In this document: in pieces, positions 12,401-24,400 of the stretch
How the letters are laid out: each line of letters begins with the position of its first letter
How positions within the stretch are numbered: the first letter of the stretch is position 1
NCBI GenBank assembly: GCA_009760855.2
Contig: WPIO01000030.1
Span: 2,661,001 to 2,725,000, forward strand
Origin: Cristatella mucedo
Lineage: Eukaryota > Bryozoa > Phylactolaemata > Cristatellidae
Direction: 5' to 3'
DNA: 64,000 bases
Made by a program: the position numbers and the translations under genes
The notes under the pieces: generated by a model
What the model was told of the DNA's origin: nothing
The model's input: only the letters and a program-made list of their open reading frames with translations
The model's database searches: none

Positions 12401-15400
12401 GAAGAGTCAGCAAACTCGGCTAGTGTTGCAACTAACGTCGAGGTCGTTGGTGCAATAAATGACAAATCAGCCCCTCATGCTGCTGATGGAATTCAAAAAT
12501 ATGTAGCAGAAGGTACTGTCAGCAGCCCATTCTCTTCTACTGCAACAGCACTGCAGCGTAAAAGAAAGCGGAGCTCCAGTAGTCAATCGTCGCCACTACC
12601 CCACCGGCCTGCAACACGTCGCAGCCAGTCTGACAGGGCCGAAAAAGACCAAGACTGTTGTGAAAGTGTTTCTATAAATGAAAATAATGAATCTATAAAC
12701 AGCTTGCCTTCCTCTAAGCGCCAACGACGTCCCAGTGTGAAAGCCGCTGCCCATGGTGCCGCGGCTGTGACCACTGCAATTTTACCGAAAAGCAACCAGC
12801 AGCACAGTGTACAAAACGCAACACGAGGCAGACGTGAGAAGCAGTTAACGAGCTCACCCTCCAGTCGACCATCTGTCGATGTGGAAGTTTTGCAGGACTC
12901 CATCAGCTCTGGATTAGAACTTGTGGTGCAATTATCGGCTGATGCTTCTTTATCAACCGGAACAAGCGGTGTTCTTGCAGCACCGACTATCTCACATCCC
13001 ACCGGTGTGTATTACCTTCGTTCTTGAATGCATGTGACCTAAATGCACGTGTCTGCTTCTTGGCTGGTGTAGGCGTGTCTGCTATTCAAGTATGTATCTG
13101 TGTCTTGTGCTTCGTTTTCAATTGTTTTTTGTTTATGAATGTGTTCAGGTGTGACAAGGAAGAAAGGGAGAGGTCGTCCACGTAAAGTTCGAATTGTGAC
13201 TGTACCCATCCCGGCACCCACCGTCCAAAGCAGTAGCGAGGAGGCATCAGCACAACCTGCTGTGGTGGACCTCACCCAACCAGATGCTTGCTTAACCGCA
13301 ACGGTTCAGCACGGACTGTCTTTGGCTTCTCATGAAACGATATTTTTGGGTGACACAGTGCCAGACAGTACGAAGACTGATAGCATTCAGTGTTGTGCTG
13401 AGGTCGGTCAGAGGGATATTACACTCTTTAGTGAAACTCAGACTGTAAATCTAAAGATGGAAGTAGCAGAAGACACTGCAGTTGGCCATGTAGAAGATCA
13501 GCACTCAGGACAAGCTCAGGTACTTGCAGATTCGGGAGCTAAGCCAGCAGAGGCACCAGAGACTTCTGGATCCGGCACCCACACCACTACGCCTGGTGTG
13601 GCCAGCTCCTCTTCCGATGCCCGAGTCCATGATGAGCTACTCCCTGCCACTGGCTCACCACGGTCTTCAACATCTTCCCGAAGTGCATCCACTTGTGATA
13701 CTGGACGTGTTGCCGGGCGGTATCCAGCTCGACCCAGTGGATCTTGGCGAGGTCGCAGGTCGGCTGAGATCTTGCGCCGGTCTTTGGACTTGTCAGCTGC
13801 TGCTGCTGTCACCGGCACACCAGTGGCATCTGCTAATGCTGATGTTCATGGCTGTCAGCTCATGTCGAACATGATCACGCCTACTGCCTCCCGTCCTGCA
13901 GTGGCTAGCAGCTCACTGCAGTCCGTGGCCAAAGCGTTAGGTTCAAGCCCTCAACGTTCGACTGCTCCAACAGCATCGACTACACAGACCGGGCAGTATG
14001 CATATTCTCCCTGTGCATCTCCCTCAGGTAGCATATTGAAGCGTCGCAGCCTTGTATTATCAGCTGGTGACGCAAATCAATCATCACCATCACCTGCAAC
14101 TAAGGTAGGTCATCATATTTGTACAGTTACTTAATAGCTATCTTGTTTCAGTCGGTATTACTTCATGTGTAGGTTACAAGTGCAGTCCTAAAATATGACC
14201 TTCTGGTGCAGCTCTACGAGCATCCTCGGTTTGGCTATCCATGCATGGAAATCTATGTACACTCAGCTTCAAAAAATCCTTAAAGTATGGCCGAATCTGT
14301 CGTATTTGTAAATTCATTTGGGTAATAAGAGGGTTTTCTACAATGCCAGTAATACTCAAGTTATGCACAGCATGTGAAAATATTTATTTTCAGCCCAAAA
14401 CAAACATGTGGTAATGGTATGTCTAGTTTGACGTAGTTCCATTGCAGTTCTTTTAATACCTCCCTTGTCTGGCCAGCCACAGAAGCCTCAAGCTTTTGTG
14501 TGCAGCGCATTCCACGAGCCTGAGTTTTCCTGAAAAGGTCGGCTGTTCATGTAGGCTTGTACACCGTGCCTCAGCCACCTGTCGATATTGCTCCAAAGTC
14601 GTTCTATTGGGTTCAAACCGGGCAACTGGCAGGGTCACTGAATCAGCATAGTACAATTATTTTTCAGAAAGTACTTAACACTCGTCTGGCACTTTTCTTT
14701 CGATCGTTATTTTGCTGTCAAATGCGACGAGCCCTAAGCACACTATTTTAGCTCTGAAATTCAACTTGCTTGACCAACAATAACCAGTAATTTTTTGACA
14801 AATACCGCATTAGTGGTGATTCAGTGGCTCACCCAGTCGCCTGATCAAAATCGATAGAACGTTGATGGGACGATATCGACAGGCATTAGAGGCAGGGTGT
14901 TCGGCATACATCAGTGCGAGATCTCTTCAGTAAAACTCAGACTCGGTGGAATGTGCTCCGGCAGAATTGCTGAAGCTGGTGGCCTCTGTGCCTGGCCAAG
15001 GACACGGTTATACTAAACTTACTAAACATACTTAACAGCCGCGAATGTGTTTTTTTTGGAATGTCGTTAAATATTTGGTCATGCTGCGCATGAATTTGGT
15101 CGGCATTTCATCCCAAACGAATTTACAGCCACAGCTGTTGCTATACTAAAGGCATGTACCACTGCCATCGGTATATATTTGCTATCTAATTGTATATATT
15201 CAGTTGAGCTTTATATTCCATTGATACATTTGTTCACGTCTATCGGTACTGTACTGTTGGTGCATGTATAACAGTTTATATATGATACTCTCGAAAGCTC
15301 AATTAATACAACTATTGACCGGTAACGCCGAGGCTGAGGGATGTTCTTTGCTCTACGAACTGTTACCGACCCTCAGTCTCAATGTAGGCAGCTCTCGGTC

Positions 15401-18400
15401 ATTTGAAATGATTTTTACTTGCAGCCGTCGCTAAGGGGATTGAGCCAGCAATTCACGGGTTGCCAAGAATATAGCAATTCACTGCTTGTATGAGTTACCC
15501 CACTTGCCTTAACCCGTAGTCGTGCCTCAGATACACACTCTGATGCCTGACCAGAGCAGCAGGATGGTTGAAGTTGGATATCCGGTGTGCACTTAACATG
15601 AACATTCACACAATCAAGGGGGATTTGATCGACAGAGCACTATATTAGTAGTGCAGCTATTGTGCTATAGTTCCCTACTCGAGGCAAAGTTTTTCAGCAC
15701 TCTTTCGTATGGTGCTGAGGCCTTTGGTCTTACTGTGTTTAAAAGTTACAGAAAGCATCATCATAAATCTATTTGAACTTGTATCTTAGCTAGGACCCTG
15801 TCGAATATTTGACTCACTGTTTGGCCAAATGCAAATAATTGATCAACTATTTGGCCGAATACGAATAGTGAACAGTGCAGGTCTACCCACAACATTATGT
15901 AATCCTTATGAATAATGTGGTACTAATAGATTATAATCGATATTAATAAATTATGATTGAAATGATCCTTACATATATGTTAATTTTATGAGTCACTTCA
16001 ATCTACTCGATGTAGAAGCCTGATGTTTTCGAATAATTCGGTCCCACTACAATTATTCGACCATATACCAAATAACTATTAGGCCCACTGTTCAGCTTCA
16101 GAGAGAGTACGAATGCAAAGTACAGCCTTAGGCTTGGCCAAGTTCAGTTGTTTAGTTTATTATAATAATAATAAGACATTTGCATTAAAAAGTAATGGTT
16201 AGTTGATCAAACAGTCTCATTTATATAGCAGCAGAGAGCCTTAGCAGCTATGACCCCCCCCCTTTGTTGCAGTGGCCAATAAAGTATTGCCTGCTTCAGA
16301 ACTGGAACCCACGGCCTGGGTTATGCAATGCAAGCACCTGACCTCTGGGCTAACACTCAGTACTGCCCCCTAAAAGATGCTAAATGCTAATCCTAAAGGC
16401 TCCTCACTTGGCACTTGCCCAGCAGCCGATGCCTGCTATCGAAATTTGATATTCTGTTCGTTATTGGCAGGTTTAGCTGCTTGCATTGTCCATTAAGATA
16501 TGGTTTGGGTGGACCGTGGTTATGTTATAGTTTTTTGTCATGTAGTAATTGGCTAAGAGCCGACACTGCGTGTGACCCCAACCGCACCTCCTCGACTTTG
16601 CATCTTGACTTGCAACTGTCCCTACAGTGCGACGTTATCCTGAAGAAAAATACTATTATTAGCTATTGATTGCACTAACAAGCTATCTAACCTTGTAAAC
16701 GATTGTATTCCAAGAGTTGGCTAGCTTTTCTGCTTCCTCTGAGGCAGGTCTGTTTGACCAGCAGCCACTAGACGTTCATACCTGATGCTGCTGCTGACAG
16801 GAACACAATGCCAGCTCCTATGCTGTGCAAGCTTTTTTAAATGCCATACGCTCTGACCACTAGGCAATTTCCCTCAGTAATCAATTGCTTTGCCTGTTTT
16901 AATGCACCTGTAACTTGTGACTCGTGTATATTCGTGACCGAGATTTGTATATCCATTAATCGGTGGTCACATATGTGATATGGCATAGGTTATGTGAATT
17001 GAATTGTCCGCCTTATTTTTTAGCCTCGTCGGGTGTCTTTTGCTAATCCGGTGGAAGTGTGTGCACCTGAGGATGTACTTTGCACACCTCAAAGACTAAG
17101 CATGGGAGTAACAGAAGCCACGGAGCAGAAACCTGGGCCTGCTGAGCCATTGGTAAACCTGGTTTTGGGCAATATTTTGCTGGCTATGATTGTGCTGGTG
17201 TAGCCCGAGTCAAGTGTTATGCATTTATCACTCGGGTAACTCCCTATTTATTTTATTTGTGTCATGTTGAGCAGGTTTTTTCATATGGCGTGCCCTTGTG
17301 CCGTGTCTAGTATCATTGTTTTTTCCAGATGATGCTGTCTGCATTTGTTATAGATTATCTGTAGGCTGATATGAGCTAGACGAGATCTGATAATCCCCCC
17401 TTTAAGGAGGTTGTGGTCCTCATGGTCGCCATAGCGACTGATTTGATTTGCCTAAAGTTGTCAGGACAAGGGATGCACACTTCGGGCCAGAAATAAAAAC
17501 GAATAAGAAAATGTTTACGCATTCAATTGTTTCGGGGTTTGAAAGCTCTCAAACATTTGCAACTAAACTTTGTGGTTCTGCATTGATTTTGTTAGTTGGT
17601 TCTAGTGGGCTGTAAAAGCATTTGAAGAGTATTTTTCTAAATGACAGCCAACCCACCTGCATTCAATATGAACCACCTAGTCTTCTGATGTAAACCTAGT
17701 TAAAAGCAAGCCAGGTATGCAGCGCTAGCTAATTATTTCTGTAGATTAGTGCATCACCTTCGTTAAGCAATGACAAGGACAAGCCTCCAGAAATCTTTAG
17801 TTTTGTCCTACTTCGTGAAGAATTAATATAGATATATTACATTTTCGTTGTTCATTTATGTCGCTTTACTCAGCCCTTTGAAATGAGCCTACTATTTCAT
17901 TCAACAAGCAGTCCTGGCCTTCCCCAAGGGCAGCAGAGGTCTGTGATTGGGCTGTTGCCCCAGATAAAAAAACCATTAAGAATAGTTACATGTTTATTGA
18001 AATAGTTTTTACAGGCTTCAAAATATCCTTGCAGATCATGGGAGCCTATGTTGATATTGTTGCTGGGTATGGGATAGACTAAGGCTTACAACTACATTTC
18101 TTAACCAGCTTTGCTGTATTAATCTTGCCAGTGATTCTGGTACTTTTTTTTTAGCCACCCTTTGTTCCCATTATCTAGGGCACTTGTTTCCTCAAAGTGG
18201 CAGCCTAATTTTGCTATGCTTCTCATTTTCTTTCTTGTGTGGAATGAAGGCTTTTATCTACCTACTGCCCTCTGAAAGCACATTTAGTTTTTGAGAGTGT
18301 GCTTTATCCTCGTGGATGTGTGCAGTTACCAGTGGAGATACATACATTTATGCAAGTTCAGCTTGAGATATTTCAATGAATCTAGGACGCTTCGTTGTCA

Positions 18401-21400
18401 CCCCAACAGTGCTACTAGCTACTTTTTATTTGTCAAGTTTAAAATTCAATAAGATATAATGCTTCTCACATATTGCTCTCTTGTAGCATCAGCTATGGGA
18501 TATAGCTTCTTCGGGCATTGGTAATTGCTAGAGAATAGCAATTATTTATTTACTTTAGAGTTTACCTAAGTAAATATGGCCTCTTCTAGTGCCTGGCTCA
18601 GCCCTGAAAAGATCCGGGAGAGTTACTGATGTCACGTCATCTTCGTTTTTTCTGTTTAAGGCCGGACTAATTCTTACGCATCGGACTGGCAATCAGTTGG
18701 TTTAATTAATTGAAGTTTAGCTGGGACAGACTTACTTTTTTTTTGTCTTCGGCCAATTTGTGGTAGCCGGCTTAGGTCAGCTTGCCGTTAATGCTCTAGA
18801 TATTGCATTGCTAGGTGTGCACGTTTTGTTCAAATCAATAAGAATGCACCGAGTGAGGCTTCCATGTTTGACTGGTGAATGATTGATTACTCATTTGTTA
18901 GTGTAGCATTCTACTGGCAGGGACCCGAAAGCCCTGCTGTGAAACTCAATGGAAAACTCGGTTCCCTCGTGTGGTTGTCACCCTATTGTCCACATTCCAG
19001 ATCTTGTGAGGACAGCTACGAACCACTCTTGTAAAGTGGCCCAACGGGCACTCAAGACACGGTTGCCCCACGCTCTAAATTGCAGTGACAGAGTTGGTTT
19101 GGATAAAGATTCCACTGCGAATAGAGATACTCCCTATCAATCCTACCACTCTGCAATAAGTGGGGATGGTTTCAGAGGGGTGGGACATAACCAAAACGCC
19201 TTGGCGAGCCTTGCCTGAGGTTTGACCTTACAAGCTACTACCGCCAGCCATTCCTCCAGTCGGATCAGCACAGCCCACATGCAGTTGCTGGTGCGCACCG
19301 TTGCTTGGCAGCTGTTGACTAGTCGAATCTAGCCACTAGCATGCTTCTTTAGCTTAACAGGCACAGAAGAACAGGCCACCTGTCGGACTTGCTTGCGGTC
19401 GATCCGGATTGTCTAGCCATGCATATTCCAGCACTAGTTCTCCGATAGACACAGATGCTCGGCCGGAACTCCATCAGCATGCTCAATGTGCAATGACTGC
19501 ACACCGTCAGTGGCGAGACCTCGAGCCAGTCACCTCAGGCAACTGCTAATGCTCAGTTTTCAGTGGTTTCACTGTAAATTGTGTTTCACGACGATGTGGC
19601 TTCCGTTGTGGCTCCATGCCATGAAGTCACTCGGCCTTGCATTTTTAAAGATCGATATGAAATGCCCTTTTTGCCGAGTCATTGTTAGTTCTTCCACAGC
19701 TCTGTTGCTGTTTATTTTCTTCTGATGCTATTGATGTTATCCATGCCCCTATCTTGAACCTCTTAGTTTGTTATATTTATTCATTGTATTAATTTTGCCT
19801 TCTCTTCTCAGGCAGAGGTTGAGAATGTGACCGATAAAGACCCGAGTTTCAGGGATGTCACTCCTAGTGTGCTGTCATCAAGCGAAAGTAGCCTAAGCTC
19901 CCCTATCTTCTACCACAGCACACCCGAAAGTCAGCTTGAGTGCCGATTACCCATTTGTCCCGAGCTGATCAGCTGTAGCCAGTCAGTGGATGTCATCACA
20001 CCACTCTTAACATCAGGTGCCTGGTGAGTATTCACATCATGGTGCATAGTAGAGCCTCTGCCAAAGCCCGGTGCTGTTAGAGCAGCCAGTTATGCAAGGT
20101 TTCGTGCATAAGTAGCTTAATGGTTTAAAACAATGAAAGCCGTTAGTGGGATTATTTAGCCTTGAAATTTCATGCTTTATGATTGCTTAGCAATTAAAGC
20201 ACATTTCCTTATATGTGTGACTCACTTGTAGGTCGGTTGGACTGTCTACATTCTTGAAATCACGCTTCATCTTCACAATTGGCAATGTGGCATCTTTGTC
20301 TGAATATGATATACATAATTTGCCCATCCGAGTACCAAAACTTGCTACGGTGAAGAAAGCACTGCAGAGCATACTGCAGCAGAAAACATCTGCAATATCT
20401 GAGAAGCCAGACACGGATGGCAGCTCTACTACCCCTGTAACGTCTACTGACAATGGCACCGGTAAACCAAGCCCTTCTAACTGTAGACTTGCCTTCCGTG
20501 ATGTGAAGCCTGTGCAGTACTTAGCGATCATCAAGTAATGTTGTGCTCATACATCTGCAGCTTCATAGTTCTGGTTGCAGCTCGATTAGGCAGTGCTTTT
20601 CATAGCAGTTATGTGGCGTAAATGAGCCTGCATTGTGGATTGTAGCCTTTCTGTTGGCAATGAGAGTGTTAGAACAACCTCCCCCATTCCAGCTCCTCTG
20701 ATACCGTCCTGTGCACATGCATTTTTATCGGCCTTAGTTGCCTTATGGTAAATTAATTCATGGCTAGTTGAGTACTAGATTCTATCACATTCAGGAAGGC
20801 TTACTTTGTGGTCTAGCTTGTGTCTAGTGCACAAGGTGGGTGACTGTAAGGGAGTGGTGCTGTCACAAGCTTCTGTAGTGGTCCTGATTCATGCTTTGAA
20901 GCGTGTCAAGCTACATCAAGTTTCGTTTGATGTAGGCCCATAGATCGGTAGATGTTTGAAATGCTCTTGCAACAAAATAACTGCTTTGGTAAATAATAAT
21001 AATACATTTGATAAAGCACCCTCAGAGAACTTAATCACTTTCTAATAATAATAATAATTATTATACACTTGATAAAGCACCCCCAGAGAATTCAATATCT
21101 TTCTAGCCACTTTACATTTGCTGCAAAGGAAACACGATCGAACGGTGAGTGGTATTATGCTTGATAAACAACGTGAATAACATGGTTAGGGCTGTCATGC
21201 ACAGTATTAGCATGCAAGCGTGGTTAGTGGCGTAAGCACACAAAGGACGAATAACAGGGACCCACTAAATGCTGTCCTAAATAGGTGTATTATTAAGCTC
21301 TTTTTAAATGTGGTCAAGTCAGGGGATGCTGTAACGCAAGTCGGGAGTGAGTTCCAGGCTTTGGGAGCATACGAAGTGAATGCACGGTCTCCAAAGGATG

Positions 21401-24400
21401 TGAGATTTGTACGAGGCATTGTCAAACAGTTAAGATTCGAAAAAGCAGGTTTGTGGGGTAGCAAATCTGATGGATAGTCTGGAGCCAAAGAATGAATGGA
21501 CCTAAAAGTGAGCGATACAACCTTGAAGTCGATGCATTGCTTGACTGGAAGCCAGTGTAGGTCGACAAGAAGTGATGTGATGTGGCAACTGCAACGCTCA
21601 CGACAGACAAGCCTAGCTGCAGAGTTTTGCACCAGCTGTAATGCCTGATTGCACCAGTGGTAGACCAGCTAGCAGTGAGTTACAGAAGTCAAGACAGGAT
21701 GTCACAGATGTATGGAGCAACTTGGATGTGGTATCCCTGCCCATTACATTTTCAAAGGAAGCACGATCGAATGGTTAGTAGTAGCATGCTCAATAAACAA
21801 CAACAATAACGAGTTTAGGGGTGACATTCACAGGGTCGGCATGCAAATATGGTTAGTGGCAGCATGCACAGTGTCGGCATGCATAAGCACATAAGGGACG
21901 AATCATAGCGTCCCACTAAATGCTGTGATAAACAGGTGTTTTTAGCTTATTTTAAATGTGGTCAAGTCAGAAGATGTCATGACGAAGTCGGGGAGTGAGT
22001 TCCAGGCTTCGGTTAGAACGCTACAGCCGGCCCATGCATTCGTGACATACCAAATTCACTACTTGTAGGCCTTTCTGCCTGTGCAACGTGATGTTTGTAG
22101 TATGTGCTCAACAAGGTGTTAGACTTATTTATCATAAACGTAGCAAATACCGCACTGCATTATGGCTCACAAATGTGCACTGGCTACTTATCAGCAGCGT
22201 ATCGACTTCAAGATTCTGCCACCCGCCTTTATTTAGGTCCCTTTATTCTCTCACTTCGACCTACCTATGCGAATTAGTTTCACAGCAGCTCTATAATCAT
22301 GCCACCGCTAGTCAGTTACTTGTGTCGACTTCAAATTACTTGGAGACCGTGCCTTGAGTAACCTGCTTTGCGTGCGGCTGTGCATTACGTGATTAAGGGA
22401 AGAGCCACATACTTTTTTATTACACTATATTGAATTTTTCTTACCTGCTTTGCTTACCTGGGCATGAACTATTGCATATTATCAACCGAAGGTCTCCTTG
22501 TGTGCTATTGCATGCTTGTCTAAGCGGGATACTTACACTTGTCTTAGCCTGATCCTTATGTGCTTTTTGCATGCTTGCCTAACCAGGATACATTGTTTGT
22601 AATAGACTGGTTATTGCTTCCCTTGCAGCAAGTTATAAAGCATCTACAGAGAGTAAGATCTCTTAGTACTCTCTGCAAAAGATCGTCGTTTTTAGCAGGC
22701 ATTCCAGGAATTACTACCGTTAAGGCTCACCGTGGTTTGGCTCCTTCATACTTAGCTGAAGTGCTGCACCAGTTTCACCCTCGGTATGTCCTCAGGCCTT
22801 CCATGGATAATGAATTAGCTGTTCGACTCCTTCGGTTAAGGTCTTAGCCACAGACTATTTTGCTCTGCAGGTCCCAGACTAGAACTCAGGCAGCGACATA
22901 TTCTCTCCCACAGCCGACCGTGGTTACTCACTAATTCAACTGCTCTGCTGACTTAGCTTCGCTTCTTACTTTCCCTTTGTTGCTTGAGATGAAGTCTGTT
23001 GGCTGCATCTTCACCGGAAGCTGCTTAGGTTTTGAGTGTGCTGTACAAAACTCTCCAGCCTAGCTACTTGTTAGTCCTTGTGGAGTTACAGAGACATTAC
23101 TCTAACTTCCCACATGAAATGACGTCTTTGCCCTGCCAGCTGTCTCGGTGGCCAGCCAATTCGTGTGCTAGAACTTTCAGCATTTAGCTGGTTGTAAGTT
23201 GTTGGGTTTTTCCCCTGGTACAAGGCTCTTGCACTTTTCCATCCAGGTCGTAGGTTCGAGTCCTGAAGCAGGCAATACTTTATTGCACACTGCAAGCAGT
23301 GGGTATAAGTGCTAACGTTGTTCTACCGCTATATAAATCAGGCTGTTTTATCAGCCAATACTTTACATATGCATGGTGCTCGTGCTGCAGGTGGCTCAAG
23401 TGATGCTCCGCTGGACGGTGATCGCGCTGGACAAGCGCCTGCCACGCCCGCTGGCTCGGCATTAGGTCACTGCCTGTATAGGGATGCGCCCGATTTGGCT
23501 GGGCCGATGGACACCGAAGCTGCGATCAGTGCACCACTCACACTAGGGATTTCTGAGCCGGCGGGCACCATCACTTCGCAGAATGAAGTTACTGACACGA
23601 TTGTTTCCCTGCTGGTTGAGCCTGCCACGGTCGCTGTGCTTGGAGAAATATGTCCAGACTCATATTCAACTGAAATTAAAGCTTCCATCTGCCAGTCGGT
23701 GACTGAGGAATTCGAAGTGCCTTTATCATTGACTGAGGTCACCACCATCAACCAAGTTGCACAAGAAGCCATCTCGCTTGCTGAGCAAACCTCAGTTACC
23801 ACTGAAGAAGAAGAAATGGATGCATGCTCTGGAATTAAGCTGGACACTGCTACCGTCTCCAGCCAAGTAGCAGCAGCCCAGGAGCTGACCAAAGTAGAAG
23901 CAGTGAACGAGATGGCTGTCTGCAGTACTTGCACCACACCGGTCAACTGCAATGCAGCCACTGCAGCTGATATCTCGCAAGCCACCCGGGCCGTATTGCC
24001 AGCTGTCGGTGCCCTTCTGTTGCCCGAAGCTGCCATTCAGCAGCCGCAGCAAGAAATCCTCGGCCCGAGCAGCGTCCTGCCATCTCACGATGTGACTTGT
24101 GTGACTTCTGCGGTAGCCAATAGGGCTAATGCTGCAGCAGGCAGTTCGAGTGCTGACATTGCGTGTGATTATATGGGCTCTGCCGTTATGCATGAGGATC
24201 GACAGAAAGAGCAGGTTGTGGATGGCCTGGGTGCTGCTTCTGAAGCCGTCGCGTGCCTTGAGGAGCAGCCAAGGTCACTGATGAGTGGACTGCTAAGCTT
24301 GCAGAGTTCACGTGCTGCTGAGATAGGGCGACTGCCAACTTCTGACTTATTTGGGGCCCACCAATTGCTAAGCGAGATGATGGCTGCTGTGATGAATGAG

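Noticed and set aside
11581-13002. Minus-strand open frames opposite RIF1 exon e
   Set aside because: Shadows of the coding strand with no splice context or motifs.
15310-15400. Imperfect inverted repeat as a transposon terminus
   Set aside because: Arms are short and mismatched, with no target duplication.
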